A stretch of 64,000 nt of DNA from positions 124,001-188,000 of the forward strand of contig NZ_BMVV01000005.1 in NCBI RefSeq assembly GCF_014650895.1, in the 5' to 3' direction. Positions 38,870 to 47,765 of this stretch are shown here, piece by piece. The DNA comes from Streptomyces omiyaensis. Its GTDB lineage: Bacteria > Actinomycetota > Actinomycetes > Streptomycetales > Streptomycetaceae. How positions within the stretch are numbered: position 1 is the first letter of the stretch; each line of letters opens with the position of its first letter. The notes beneath the pieces are model-generated. The model was not told where the DNA came from and did not search any database. It saw only the letters and a list, made by a program, of their open reading frames with translations. The translations under genes and the position numbers were made by a program.

Positions 38870-39919
38870 ATGACTCCGGACAGCTCGTCCAGGAACACCA
38901 AGCGGGTGACGATCACCGATGTCGCGCGCCATGCCGGCGTGTCCACCGCCGCCGTGTCGAAGGTCATGCGCAACGCCTACGGCACGAGCCCGGCCATGCA
39001 GGAGCGGGTCCGCACGGCGATGGCCGAGCTGGGATACCGGCCCCATGCCGCCGCGCGGGGAATGCGCGGCAGGACGTACACGATCGGCGTGCTGCTCGAC
39101 AACGTCCGCAACGCCTTCTTCGCCGACGTCCTGGACGGCATCCACGAGGAGCTGCAGGACAGCGAGTACACCGTGCTGATCGGCGCGGCCGGATTCGGCG
39201 CCGACGAACAGGCGCGCACGATCCGCTCGCTGGTGGACCGTCAGATGGACGGCCTGGTCCTGATCGCCCCCGGAACTCCGCGCGCCGAGGTTCTGGCGAC
39301 GGCACAGGCGACGCCCACGGTGGTCATCGGTCACCACGACGCCTCCGATGTCCACGACTCCGTCGTCGACGCGGACGACGTCGGCGCGGGCCTGGTGGTC
39401 GACCACCTCGTCGCGCTCGGCCATCGGGACATCGCCCTGGTCGCGGCAGCGGGCAGCAGGACCGGCCGCTGGCAGCGGACACCGGAGATCGCCCTGGCGG
39501 ACGGATACCTGCGGGCGATGGACCGTCATGGTCTCGCCGGGCACGCACGGGTTCACCACGCCGCGTACTCCGACGACGGCGGCCATGCGGCCGGCCTCGC
39601 CCTGCTGTCCGGGCCCGACCGGCCCACGGCGATCCTGACCGGCGCCGACGTCGCGGCGCTCGGCATCTACCGCGCCGCCGACGAACTGGGACTGTCGATC
39701 CCGGCGGACGTCTCCCTCGTCGGCTACAACAACACCGCGATCGCCTCGCTCGCGCCCGTCCAGCTCACCAGCGTCGATCAGGCCGGACACACCATGGGAG
39801 CGACGGCCGCGAGGATGCTGATCGAGCGGGTCGAAGGGAGGCGCGACCGGTCCATGCAGACCACGATGACTCCCCGGCTGGTGGTGCGCCGCAGCACCGG
39901 TGCCCCGCACGTGCGGTAG
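38870..39919 (+). CDS. LacI-family transcriptional regulator of the rhamnoside locus
   Basis: A 349-residue LacI/GalR repressor. The helix-turn-helix reads TITDVARHAGVSTAAVSKVMRN, followed by the hinge helix region RPHAAARGMRG, then a periplasmic-binding-type sensor domain (IGVLLDNVRNAFFADVLDGI, QMDGLVLIAPG, PTAILTGADVAALG, DVSLVGYNNTAIASL). It is transcribed away from the ABC importer/GH78 operon, with two shared candidate operators between them, and probably represses that operon until a rhamnose-containing sugar binds. The ATG follows TGTGAGGAGGCGGG, a good ribosome site. Confidence 0.92.
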   Translation: MTPDSSSRNTKRVTITDVARHAGVSTAAVSKVMRNAYGTSPAMQERVRTAMAELGYRPHAAARGMRGRTYTIGVLLDNVRNAFFADVLDGIHEELQDSEYTVLIGAAGFGADEQARTIRSLVDRQMDGLVLIAPGTPRAEVLATAQATPTVVIGHHDASDVHDSVVDADDVGAGLVVDHLVALGHRDIALVAAAGSRTGRWQRTPEIALADGYLRAMDRHGLAGHARVHHAAYSDDGGHAAGLALLSGPDRPTAILTGADVAALGIYRAADELGLSIPADVSLVGYNNTAIASLAPVQLTSVDQAGHTMGATAARMLIERVEGRRDRSMQTTMTPRLVVRRSTGAPHVR

Positions 39920-40024
39920 GCGCGGACCTGAGCCGAGGGGGCCCGGCCGCTGCGACGGGCCGGCACCGGGTTTCCGTCGGCGCCGCTGCTGCCGGGACGG
40001 GAACCGACAGGCGTAGCGGGCATG

Positions 40025-40063
40025 CGTCCGGGCCGTCTGCTCACGGAGCACACGGCCCGGACG
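40025..40063. terminator. Bidirectional terminator hairpin
   Basis: CGTCCGGGCCGT (40025-40036) pairs with ACGGCCCGGACG (40052-40063); after one C/C mismatch an inner TGCTC/GAGCA stem closes on a 3-base loop, giving about 17 base pairs. It lies between the convergent LacI gene (ends 39919) and the MFS gene (ends 40155) and should stop transcription from both sides. Confidence 0.7.
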
Positions 40064-40154
40064 GGCTATCAGGTTCACGCTCACGAAGTGCCGGCGCCCG
40101 GTATCGCGGTACGGCGCTCCGAACTGGGTGCGGCTTCGCGGCAGGACAGCGTCA

Positions 40155-41378
40155 TCACGGGTCGCCGACCGGTACGACCGAGTGCGCTCGGCGTCGGGCC
40201 CGGGGCAGCAGGGCGGCGGCGAGCAGGGCGGTCGCCGCACCGAGGACGCCGACGGCGGCGGCGAGGCTGCCGACCGCTTCCTTGCCGGCCAGCAGGGCCA
40301 GGGGGCAGAGGAACTCGCCGAGGAAGAAGGCCGCGGTCCACAGGCCCATGCCGCGGCCGCGGTCGGCGAAGTCGAGCCGGTCCATCGCCCGGGTCACGAG
40401 CGAGGGGAGCAGCATGCCGGTGCCGATGCAGTTGAGGACGGCGCCGGTGATCAGCAGGGGCAGGTCGTCGGCGAGCCCCATCAGGAGGAAGCCGAGTGCG
40501 CACAGGGCGAGGAGCGCCGGCAGGGGCCGCCGGTGCGGGGCGAGGCGGGTGAAGAGGATCGAGCCGAGAACGGTGGCGGCACTGGCGACGGCGGTGACGG
40601 CGCCGATGGTGCCGGTGGAGTCGGTACCCAGGTCGTCGAGGAGGTAGGCCATCTCGACGGGGACGGTGTAGAAGACGACGGCTCCGAAGACGGTGAGGAG
40701 ACAGATGCCCGCCATGCGGCGTACGGGGAAGGAGCGGGGGGCGGTCCGCGCCCGCGTCTTGTCGTCCTGTGCCGGCGGAGCGGGGGTGGGCAGGACCCGG
40801 GCCATGACGGGGGCGATGAGCAGGCCGACGGCGTAGAGCCAGAAGGGGGCGCGCCAGTTCGCGGCTCCGAGGGCTCCGCCGAGGACGAAGAAGAGGGTGG
40901 CGGAGGCGGAGGCGCACATGGTCTGCAGGGCGAGGTACCGGTCGCGGAGTCGGCCGTCGTAGTAGTCGCCGATGAGGGTGGTGCAGGCGGTCATGATGGC
41001 CGCTTCGGTGACGCCGACGAGGACGCGGCTGATCAGGATGGCGTGGAGGGAGTCGAGCCAGAGCGGCGCGGTGCCGAAGACCGCGTAGAGGGCTGTGGCG
41101 GCGACGAGGAGTCGCTTGCGGCCGAGCCTGTCGACGATCATGCCGGCGAAGGGGGCGAGGAGGGCGAGGGCGAGCGCGGGGATCGTCAGGACGACGGGGA
41201 CGAGGGCCGCGCTGCCGGGCACGTCGGCGAAGTGGTCCTGCATGCGGGGCAGGACGGGGGCGAGGAGGACTGCGCCGAGGACGGGCAGGCAGCTGCCGGT
41301 CATGAGGACGGCGGCGGGGAGGCGCCCGGCGGGGGCGCCGATGTGGTCGGGGGACGGCGGTGCGAGGGGTGCGGGCAC
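40155..41378 (-). CDS. MFS transporter, probably for an aromatic compound or drug-like substrate
   Basis: A 407-residue major facilitator with twelve predicted helices. The loop between helices 2 and 3 has GMIVDRLGRKRLLV, the MFS motif A. Start choice: GTG at 41378 with CTGGAG about ten bases upstream places helix 1 normally; the frame is open much further upstream but that part has no conserved content. It lies after the LysR gene on the same strand, 230 bp away, next to aromatic catabolic genes. Uptake or efflux of the aromatic substrate is plausible but not shown by sequence. Confidence 0.8.
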   Translation of the reverse strand: MPAPLAPPSPDHIGAPAGRLPAAVLMTGSCLPVLGAVLLAPVLPRMQDHFADVPGSAALVPVVLTIPALALALLAPFAGMIVDRLGRKRLLVAATALYAVFGTAPLWLDSLHAILISRVLVGVTEAAIMTACTTLIGDYYDGRLRDRYLALQTMCASASATLFFVLGGALGAANWRAPFWLYAVGLLIAPVMARVLPTPAPPAQDDKTRARTAPRSFPVRRMAGICLLTVFGAVVFYTVPVEMAYLLDDLGTDSTGTIGAVTAVASAATVLGSILFTRLAPHRRPLPALLALCALGFLLMGLADDLPLLITGAVLNCIGTGMLLPSLVTRAMDRLDFADRGRGMGLWTAAFFLGEFLCPLALLAGKEAVGSLAAAVGVLGAATALLAAALLPRARRRAHSVVPVGDP

Positions 41379-41536
41379 GACGGCACTCCAGAGCGCGAGG
41401 GAGGTGGAGGCGCCCGGTCGGTGGCGGCAGGTGTGTAGGGAGCGGTGCCGGGACCGGGGGCGGAGGTGCCCTCGACTATGCGTGCCGGTGAGCGTGGTGC
41501 CCACCCCCCTGGTCATCCAGGTTCGCGATGGGTCGG

Positions 41537-41551
41537 ATCCACCGGGTGGAT
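41537..41551. promoter_or_regulatory. Inverted repeat upstream of the MFS gene, possible operator
   Basis: ATCCACC-G-GGTGGAT is a 7-bp inverted repeat around one base, 159 bp upstream of the MFS start and just after the LysR gene. The 12-mer GATCCACCGGGT that contains it occurs again at 51932-51943, before the 3-hydroxybenzoate 6-hydroxylase-like gene. Which regulator binds is unknown. Confidence 0.4.
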
Positions 41552-41608
41552 AGGGGCTGAGCAGGGGTTTGGGTGTCATGGGGGGTGTTTCGCCGGTGCT
41601 GGGGCGGT

Positions 41609-42517
41609 TCAGGTGTCGGCGATGCGCCGGCCGACGCGGGCCGCGGTCTCCCTGAGCCAGATGTGGGCGGCGTCGTGGGTGTGGACCGGGTGCCACCACA
41701 GGGCCTCGCGCAGGGGGACGGCTTCGTAGGGGGGTTCGAGGAGCCGGACAGGGGCCAGGGGGGCCATGAGGCGGGCGAGGCGCGCTTGGACGAGGGCGAT
41801 GCGGCGGGTGCCGGCGACGAGGGCGGGCAGGGCGTGGAAGCTGTCGACGGAGACCTCGACGCGGGGTTCGATGCCGAGCATCCCGAGCTGGCGCACGGCG
41901 GGGGCGTCGTAGGTGCGCTGGTAGGTCACCCAGGGGAGCCGGGCGAGGTCCTGCCGGGTGAGGCGGTCCTCGATGCTGGGGTGGTCGTCGGCGACGACGA
42001 AGACCCACCGGTCGTCGTAGAGGTCGGTGGCGGGGAAGTCGCTGATGACGCCGTGGGGCATCAGGAGGCCGTCGGTGGCGCTGAGGAGGCTGGCGGTGTC
42101 ATCGACGACGGTGAGGGGGGTGCGGGTGAAGCGCAGGCGGATGCCCGGGGCTTCGTCGTGGATGACGCGGGCGAGTTCCACGCCGAAGACGTCGACGGCG
42201 TAGTCGGAGGCGACGAGGCGGAACTCGCGGGTTTCGGTCGCCGGGTCGAAGGCGGCCTGGCTGGTGAAGAGCCGTTCGAGGACGTCGTAAGCGGTGGCGG
42301 TGCGGTCCAGGAGGACCTGGCCGAGGGCGGTCAGTTCGTACTGACTGCCCACTCTGGACAGGAGCTCGTCGCCGAAGTGGCGGCGCAGCCGGCCCAGGGC
42401 GGCGCTCATGGCCGGCTGGCTGAGGCCGACGCGCTGTCCTGCTTTCGTGACGTTGCGTTCTTCGAGAAGGGCACGGAGGGCGACGACGAGGTTGAGGTCG
42501 AGGCGGGCGAGATTCAC
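41609..42517 (-). CDS. LysR-family regulator of NodD-like subtype
   Basis: A 302-residue LysR-type regulator. The N-terminal HTH region (LDLNLVVALRALLEERNVT, then LSQPAMSAALGRLR and ELTALG) closely resembles the NodD group, whose members sense flavonoids, rather than the BenM/CatM group. The sensor domain follows (EFRLVASDYAVDVFG, then VVDDTASLLSATDGLLMPHGV). It is divergent from the large aromatic operon at 42645 and should activate it in response to its substrate or an intermediate. The GTG at 42517 has a GGAGG site. An inverted repeat, TCGCCA-N6-TGGCGA, lies in the shared promoter region. Confidence 0.9.
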   Translation of the reverse strand: MNLARLDLNLVVALRALLEERNVTKAGQRVGLSQPAMSAALGRLRRHFGDELLSRVGSQYELTALGQVLLDRTATAYDVLERLFTSQAAFDPATETREFRLVASDYAVDVFGVELARVIHDEAPGIRLRFTRTPLTVVDDTASLLSATDGLLMPHGVISDFPATDLYDDRWVFVVADDHPSIEDRLTRQDLARLPWVTYQRTYDAPAVRQLGMLGIEPRVEVSVDSFHALPALVAGTRRIALVQARLARLMAPLAPVRLLEPPYEAVPLREALWWHPVHTHDAAHIWLRETAARVGRRIADT

Positions 42518-42556
42518 GGGATTGCCTCCGTTGGGTGTGAGCCGGTCAGGAACTAT

Positions 42557-42574
42557 TCGCCAGGCAAATGGCGA
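42557..42574. promoter_or_regulatory. Inverted repeat in the LysR/aromatic-operon divergent region
   Basis: TCGCCA-N6-TGGCGA, 40 bp from the LysR start and 71 bp from the first catabolic gene; a palindromic AATCGATT follows close by. Placement fits a LysR binding site that serves both directions. Confidence 0.5.
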
Positions 42575-42644
42575 GCATCCACATAATCGATTTCCCTGAT
42601 TGCTTGGGGCGGGTCCAGATTAGTCCCATCGCAATCAGGAGGAC

Positions 42645-43643
42645 ATGTCGGTGAAACCTGAATCCGCTTCTGAGCTTTTCTCCGGGCCTTTCGCTCTCGG
42701 TACTTTCTCGGCCGCGAGCGGTCCGGCTTTCCCTGGTCTCATCGACCGCGAGGGGCAGGTCCTGGACCTGCGGACGGCTCTGTCCGACCCGGCGCTGACG
42801 ATGCGGGGTCTGCTGGAGCGCTGGTCGGCCGTTCTCCCGCAGCTGCGCGAGCTGGCCTCCAGCTCCGAGCCCGTACGGCGCCCGCTGGAGGAACTCCGTG
42901 TGCTCGCGCCCGTCGAGCCGCGGCAGATCTTCCAGTCCGGCGCGAACTACCGCCAGCACGTCATCGACCTGCATGTCGCTCATCGGGCTCCGGACGACGA
43001 CCGCCCCGAGGAGGAGCGGCGCGCCGAGGCGGCCGAGATCATGGACCGCCGTGCCGCGGAGGACCTGCCCTACGTGTTCATCGGGCTGCCCAGTTCGGTC
43101 ACCGGCCCCTACGACGACGTCACGCTGCCGGCCTGGGCGGCGAAGCCGGACTGGGAGCTGGAGCTGGTCGCGGTGATCGGCCGGCCCGCCCATCAGGTCT
43201 CCGTCGAGGAGGCGCTGGAGTACGTCGCGGGCTACACGATCGCCAACGACCTGACCGACCGGGCGACGGTGTTCCGCAGGGACATGCCGCAGATCGGCAC
43301 GGACTGGCTGCGCAGCAAGAACGCCCCCGGGTTCACCCCGCTGGGGCCGTGGATCGTGCCGGCCGAGTCCATCGGCGACACCGGCGACCTGCAGCTGACC
43401 TTGAAGCTGAACGGCGAGGTCATGCAGGACGAGTCCACCAAGGACATGATCTTCGACGTCGCGCGCATGGTGGCCTACGCCTCCCAGACGGCGCGGCTTC
43501 TGCCCGGCGACCTCGTGCTCACCGGTTCCCCCGCGGGCAACGGCATGCACTGGGGCCGGCTGCTGCGCGACGGCGACGTCATGGACGCGTCCATCACCGG
43601 TCTCGGTGCTCAGCGCACCCGCTGCCTCGCGGAGGAGTCGTGA
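42645..43643 (+). CDS. Fumarylacetoacetate hydrolase (FAH) family protein 1
   Basis: A 332-residue FAH-superfamily enzyme. After an N-terminal domain of about 95 residues come the catalytic-domain features QIFQSGANYRQHV, the metal-binding stretch KPDWELELVAVIG, YTIANDLTDRAT, SKNAPGFTPLGPWIV, and the C-terminal LLPGDLVLTGSPAGNGMHWG. Members hydrolyse C-C bonds of acylpyruvates or hydrate 2-oxo-dienoates after ring cleavage. It is first in the aromatic operon, with a strong AGGAGG site at its ATG, and its stop overlaps the next gene's GTG. Two more FAH paralogs occur downstream. The substrate is not determined. Confidence 0.88.
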   Translation: MSVKPESASELFSGPFALGTFSAASGPAFPGLIDREGQVLDLRTALSDPALTMRGLLERWSAVLPQLRELASSSEPVRRPLEELRVLAPVEPRQIFQSGANYRQHVIDLHVAHRAPDDDRPEEERRAEAAEIMDRRAAEDLPYVFIGLPSSVTGPYDDVTLPAWAAKPDWELELVAVIGRPAHQVSVEEALEYVAGYTIANDLTDRATVFRRDMPQIGTDWLRSKNAPGFTPLGPWIVPAESIGDTGDLQLTLKLNGEVMQDESTKDMIFDVARMVAYASQTARLLPGDLVLTGSPAGNGMHWGRLLRDGDVMDASITGLGAQRTRCLAEES

Positions 43644-44596
43644 ACCGTACCGATCCCGAGGGCGCGATCGCCCAGGCCGCCAAGGAATGCTCCAACTGGG
43701 GCCGCTGGGGGCAGGACGACCGGCTGGGCACCGTGAACTTCCTGGACGAGGCCAAGCGCCGCGAAGGTGCGGCGCTCGTCAGGCGCGGCGTCAGCTTCTC
43801 GCTCTCGCAGCGCTTCGACATCGACGGCCCGCAGAAGGGCTGGCGGCGCCGGACCAACCCCGTCCACACCATGCTGGACACCGGAACCGACGCGGCCCTG
43901 GGCAACCAGGGACTCCCCCACGGCATCGGCGGCGCCGACGACGTGATCGCGATGCCGCTGCAGTGCTCCACGCAGTGGGACGGGCTCGGCCACATCTTCG
44001 ACCACGGCAAGGCGTGGAACGGGCGGCCCGCGGAACAGGTCGTCACCTCCGACGGCGACCAGGTCACCGGCATCGAGCACATGGCCCCGCACGTCGCCGG
44101 CCGTGCCGTGCTCCTCGACGTCGGCCGCGTCGCGGGCGAGGACGGCGAGCTGCCGGACGGGTTCGCGATCACCGAAGAACACCTGACGGCCGCCGCCGAG
44201 GCCCACGGCGTCGCGGTCGGGCGCGGCGACATCGTCCTCGTACGGACCGGGCAGCTCGCCCGGGTCCGCCGGAATGGCTGGGGCGACTACGCCGGCGGCG
44301 CCGCCCCCGGTCTGTCGTTCACCACCGCGTCCTGGCTGCACGGCAGCGAGATCGCCGCGATCGCGACCGACACCTGGGGCTTCGAGGTGCGGCCCAACGA
44401 GTTCGACCACGCCTTCCAGCCCCTGCACCAGGTCGCCATCCCGCACATCGGCCTGTTGATCGGCGAGATGTGGGACTTCGAGGCCCTCGCCGAGGACTGC
44501 GCGGCCGACGGCGTGTACGCGTTCTGGCTCACCGCGGCCCCCCTGCCCATCACCGGCGCCGTCGGGTCCCCCGTCAACCCCGTCGCCGTCAAGTAG
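43640..44596 (+). CDS. Cyclase-family (kynurenine formamidase-like) metal-dependent hydrolase
   Basis: A 318-residue member of the cyclase/KynB superfamily. The metal-binding region is recognisable as QWDGLGHIFDHGKAWNG, followed by GRAVLLDVGR, GDIVLVRTGQ, ASWLHGSEIAAIATDTWGFEV and HQVAIPHIGLLIGEMWDF, all typical of the larger cyclase-family proteins in aromatic clusters. Such enzymes open amide or lactone-like bonds; here it may hydrolyse a lactone or related intermediate. GTG at 43640 overlaps the stop of FAH protein 1, so the two are translationally coupled. Exact reaction unknown. Confidence 0.85.
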   Translation: MNRTDPEGAIAQAAKECSNWGRWGQDDRLGTVNFLDEAKRREGAALVRRGVSFSLSQRFDIDGPQKGWRRRTNPVHTMLDTGTDAALGNQGLPHGIGGADDVIAMPLQCSTQWDGLGHIFDHGKAWNGRPAEQVVTSDGDQVTGIEHMAPHVAGRAVLLDVGRVAGEDGELPDGFAITEEHLTAAAEAHGVAVGRGDIVLVRTGQLARVRRNGWGDYAGGAAPGLSFTTASWLHGSEIAAIATDTWGFEVRPNEFDHAFQPLHQVAIPHIGLLIGEMWDFEALAEDCAADGVYAFWLTAAPLPITGAVGSPVNPVAVK

Positions 44597-44634
44597 TCCC
44601 GGGGCCCACAGCCCGAGGAACAAGGGAGTTCCCC

Positions 44635-45765
44635 ATGAGCACACCCCGCAAGGTCCTGGTCGTCGGAGGCGGAGCGGCCGGCAACGCCGCCACGATCCTG
44701 CTGCGCCGCGCCGGGATCGACGTCGACCTCGTCGAGGCGAAGGACGACTGGAACGCCACCGCCGGCTCCGGCATCACCCTCCAGGGCAACGCGCTGCGCG
44801 TCCTGCGCGAACTCGGCGTCTGGGACGAGGTGAAGGCCTCCGGCTTCCCCTTCGGATCGGTCGGCATCACCGCGCCCGACGGCACCGTCCTGCACGTCCA
44901 GCGCGACCTGCGCACCGGCGGCGACGACCTGCCCGCCACCGTCGGCATGCAGCGGCCGCGGCTCCAGCAGATCCTGATCGACGCCGTCCGCGCCAGCGGC
45001 GCGACCGTCCGCCTGGGCACGACCGCCACGATCCAGGACCAGGACGCCACCGGTGTCTCGGTCCTGTTCGGTGACGGCAGCGAGCACCGCTACGACCTGG
45101 TGATCGCCGCCGACGGTCTGGGCTCCGCCACGCGGGCCCAGATCGGGATCACCGACAAGCCCGAACCGACCGGCATGGCCATCTGGCGCGTCGCCGCCCC
45201 CCGGCCCGCCGGGGTCCAGCACACCGACCTCGCCTACGGTGGGCCCGCGTTCATCGCCGGCTACTGCCCCACCAGCGACACCACGCTGTACGCGTACGTC
45301 GTCGAGAAGAACCGCGACCGCTCCTCCATACCCCCCGAGTCCTACGCCCGGGAGATGGTCCGTCTCGCCTCGGCCTACGGAGGCGCCTGGCCGGAGATCA
45401 CCGCGACGATCACCGACCCGTCGAAGGTCAACTACACGTGGTTCGACCGGCTGCTCGTCGAGGGAGCCTGGCACCGCGGCCGGGTCGTGCTCGTCGGGGA
45501 CGCCGCCCACTGCTGTCCGCCCACGATGGCGCAGGGAGCGGCCCTGTCCCTGGAGGACTCCTGGGTCCTGGCCCAGATGCTGATCGCCTCGGACACCTGG
45601 GACGACGAACTGCTCCAGGCCTACTACGAACGCCGGATCGCACGGGTCCGCCCGGTCGTGGAGGGCTCGGTCCAGATCGGCCAGTGGCAGCTCGACGGCG
45701 TCCGCGACGCCGATGTCCCCGGGCTGATGGCCCGCACCATGACCATGCTCAGGGAGCTCCCGTGA
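44635..45765 (+). CDS. FAD-dependent aromatic monooxygenase (class A)
   Basis: A 376-residue flavoprotein hydroxylase. The FAD-binding GxGxxG motif is VVGGGAAGNAA near residue 10, the DG motif is LVIAADGLGSATR near residue 160, and the GD motif is RVVLVGDAAHCCPPTMAQGAALSLED near residue 290. It would add a hydroxyl group to an aromatic ring using NAD(P)H and O2, giving the ortho-diol that the extradiol dioxygenase two genes downstream could open. ATG at 44635 follows AAGGGAGTT. The downstream amidohydrolase GTG overlaps its stop. FdeE, the naringenin 8-hydroxylase of Herbaspirillum, is a family member worth comparing. Confidence 0.88.
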   Translation: MSTPRKVLVVGGGAAGNAATILLRRAGIDVDLVEAKDDWNATAGSGITLQGNALRVLRELGVWDEVKASGFPFGSVGITAPDGTVLHVQRDLRTGGDDLPATVGMQRPRLQQILIDAVRASGATVRLGTTATIQDQDATGVSVLFGDGSEHRYDLVIAADGLGSATRAQIGITDKPEPTGMAIWRVAAPRPAGVQHTDLAYGGPAFIAGYCPTSDTTLYAYVVEKNRDRSSIPPESYAREMVRLASAYGGAWPEITATITDPSKVNYTWFDRLLVEGAWHRGRVVLVGDAAHCCPPTMAQGAALSLEDSWVLAQMLIASDTWDDELLQAYYERRIARVRPVVEGSVQIGQWQLDGVRDADVPGLMARTMTMLRELP

Positions 45766-46766
45766 CCACCCCGACCGTGGACGTCCACGCCCACGTCCTG
45801 CTGCCGCAGATCGAGGCGCTCGTCGCGGGCCTTCCCGGACACGCCGAGGCCAAGGCGCTCGACGCCCGTCGCAACGGGCCCGACGCGCTCGCCGTCAGCG
45901 GGCCCATGGTCCGCGACCGCATCCCGGCCCTGACCGATCCCGCCGTCCGGCTCGCGCGGATGGACGCCCAGGGCGTCGACGTGCAGCTCGTGAGCCCTTC
46001 GCCGTCGCACTACCACTACTGGGCGGACGCGGACACAGCGGAGAAGGTCTACCGCCTGGCCAACGAGGCGACCGCCGCGCACTGCGCGGCGGCACCCGCC
46101 CGGCTGAAGGGCCTGGGGCTGGCCCCGCTCCAGCACCCCGAACTCCTCGTTCCCGCCCTGGACCACGCTCTGGAGCAGGGGCTGGCCGGAGTGGAGATCT
46201 CCAGCCACGCCCCCGGCCGGGAGCTGTCCGACCCGGCCTACGAGCCGCTGTGGGCGCGCACCGAGGAGACCGGGGCCGTCATTTTCCTGCACCCCTTCGG
46301 CTGCACCCTCGACGAGCGCATCAGCCAGTGGTACCTGTCCAACACCGTGGGCCAGCCGACCGAGAACGCCGTCGCCCTCTCTCACCTGATCTTCTCCGGC
46401 GTCCTCGACCGGCACCCCGGGCTGCGGATCGTCGCGGCTCACGGAGGCGGCTACCTGCCCACCCACATCGGGCGCAGCGACCACGCCTGGCGGGCCAGGA
46501 CCGACGCGTCGGCCGGATGCGCCGAGCTCCCCAGCAGCTACCTGCGGCGCCTGTACTTCGACTCGCTCGTGCACGACCCGAAGGTGCTGCGGGCCCTGGT
46601 GGAAGCGGCCGGCGCGGACCGGGTGGTGCTCGGCTCGGACTTCCCCTTCGACATGGGATCCGACGACCCCGTCGGCGCGCTGCGCGCGGCGGACCTGTCC
46701 GAGACCGACTTCCACGCCGTCCGCGGCGGCAACGCCGCCGCCCTGCTCGACCTCTCCCCCGCCTGA
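45762..46766 (+). CDS. Amidohydrolase-2 family protein, ACMSD/decarboxylase-like
   Basis: A 334-residue metal-dependent enzyme of the ACMSD-like amidohydrolase family. Metal ligands are visible as VDVHAHVLLP at residues 6-15, IFLHPFG near residue 172, VAAHGGGYLP near residue 225, and VLGSDFPFDMG near residue 286. Relatives decarboxylate aromatic acids (gamma-resorcylate, 5-carboxyvanillate) or aminocarboxymuconate semialdehyde, and some hydrolyse ring-cleavage products. In this operon it lies between the hydroxylase and the ring-cleavage dioxygenase, so it may remove a carboxyl group from an intermediate. GTG at 45762 overlaps the previous stop. Confidence 0.85.
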   Translation: MTTPTVDVHAHVLLPQIEALVAGLPGHAEAKALDARRNGPDALAVSGPMVRDRIPALTDPAVRLARMDAQGVDVQLVSPSPSHYHYWADADTAEKVYRLANEATAAHCAAAPARLKGLGLAPLQHPELLVPALDHALEQGLAGVEISSHAPGRELSDPAYEPLWARTEETGAVIFLHPFGCTLDERISQWYLSNTVGQPTENAVALSHLIFSGVLDRHPGLRIVAAHGGGYLPTHIGRSDHAWRARTDASAGCAELPSSYLRRLYFDSLVHDPKVLRALVEAAGADRVVLGSDFPFDMGSDDPVGALRAADLSETDFHAVRGGNAAALLDLSPA

Positions 46767-46777
46767 GGAGGCACCCC

Positions 46778-47719
46778 ATGACGAACAACCGCCTGCTCAC
46801 CCACCTGCGACACGTCGACCTCGCCGTGCCCGACTACGACAAGCAGCTCGACTTCTACGCCGGGGTGTGGGGGCTGACCAAGGTCGCGGAGGACTCCGGC
46901 ATCTCCTTCCTCGCCGCCGAGGGCAGCCCCGAGCAGTACGTCGTCCGGCTGCGCAAGGCCGACGAGAAGCGTCTCGACCTGGTGTCCTACGGCGCCGCGG
47001 CCCCGGCCGACGTGGACACCCTCGCCGAACAACTCCTGGCCGGCGGCGTGCAGCTGGTCTCGCGGCCCGGCACGGTCGACACCCCCGGCGGCGGCTACGG
47101 CTTCCGGTTCTTCGACATCGACGGCCGCACCATCGAGGTCTCCGCCGACGTCGCGGTCCGCCGGCACCGCAAGATCGAGGAGAAGGAGGCGATCCCGGTC
47201 AAGCTGTCGCACGTCGTGCTCAACTCCCCCGACCTGGAGCGCACCCGCGCCTGGTACGAGCGGCACCTCGGCTTCCGGCTGTCCGACACGCTCAGCTCGC
47301 CCCACATGGGCGAGGTCATGCACTTCATGCGGATCAGCTCCCAGCACCACTCCATGGCACTGGCGAAGGGCCCGCACACCTCCCTGCACCACATCTCCTT
47401 CGAGATGCGCGGCATCGACGAGTACATGCGCGGTTCGGGCCGGGTCCTGCGGGCCGGCCACACGAAGATCTGGGGGCCGGGCCGGCACATGGCCGGCGAC
47501 AACACCTTCACCTACTTCCTCGACCCGCACGGCAACACCGTCGAGTACACCACCGAGCTGGAGAACCTCGACGAGGACACCTGGCACCCCCACGTCTACG
47601 ACTTCTCCCAGCCCGAGGTCACCGACCAGTGGGGCACCGCCAACGCGATGAACGAGCTCGTCGCGAAGGAGTCGTTCAACGACCCCGACCGCGGCTGCTT
47701 CCTCGCCCCGCCGGTCTAG
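46778..47719 (+). CDS. VOC-family extradiol ring-cleavage dioxygenase
   Basis: A 313-residue type I extradiol dioxygenase with two vicinal-oxygen-chelate domains. The N-terminal domain begins LLTHLRHVDLAVPDYDKQLDFY; the C-terminal domain supplies the Fe ligands: His in KLSHVVLNSPDL near residue 145, His in SLHHISFEM near residue 206, and Glu in GNTVEYTTEL near residue 256. Conserved HHSMAL is also present. It would open a catechol-type ring next to the diol (meta cleavage). It sits 11 bp after the amidohydrolase gene with a GAGGAGG site. A long hairpin region follows it. Confidence 0.9.
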   Translation: MTNNRLLTHLRHVDLAVPDYDKQLDFYAGVWGLTKVAEDSGISFLAAEGSPEQYVVRLRKADEKRLDLVSYGAAAPADVDTLAEQLLAGGVQLVSRPGTVDTPGGGYGFRFFDIDGRTIEVSADVAVRRHRKIEEKEAIPVKLSHVVLNSPDLERTRAWYERHLGFRLSDTLSSPHMGEVMHFMRISSQHHSMALAKGPHTSLHHISFEMRGIDEYMRGSGRVLRAGHTKIWGPGRHMAGDNTFTYFLDPHGNTVEYTTELENLDEDTWHPHVYDFSQPEVTDQWGTANAMNELVAKESFNDPDRGCFLAPPV

Positions 47720-47765
47720 TCCGACAGCCGGCGTCCGGCCGGCCCGGCCTCCGGCCGCCCGATCC

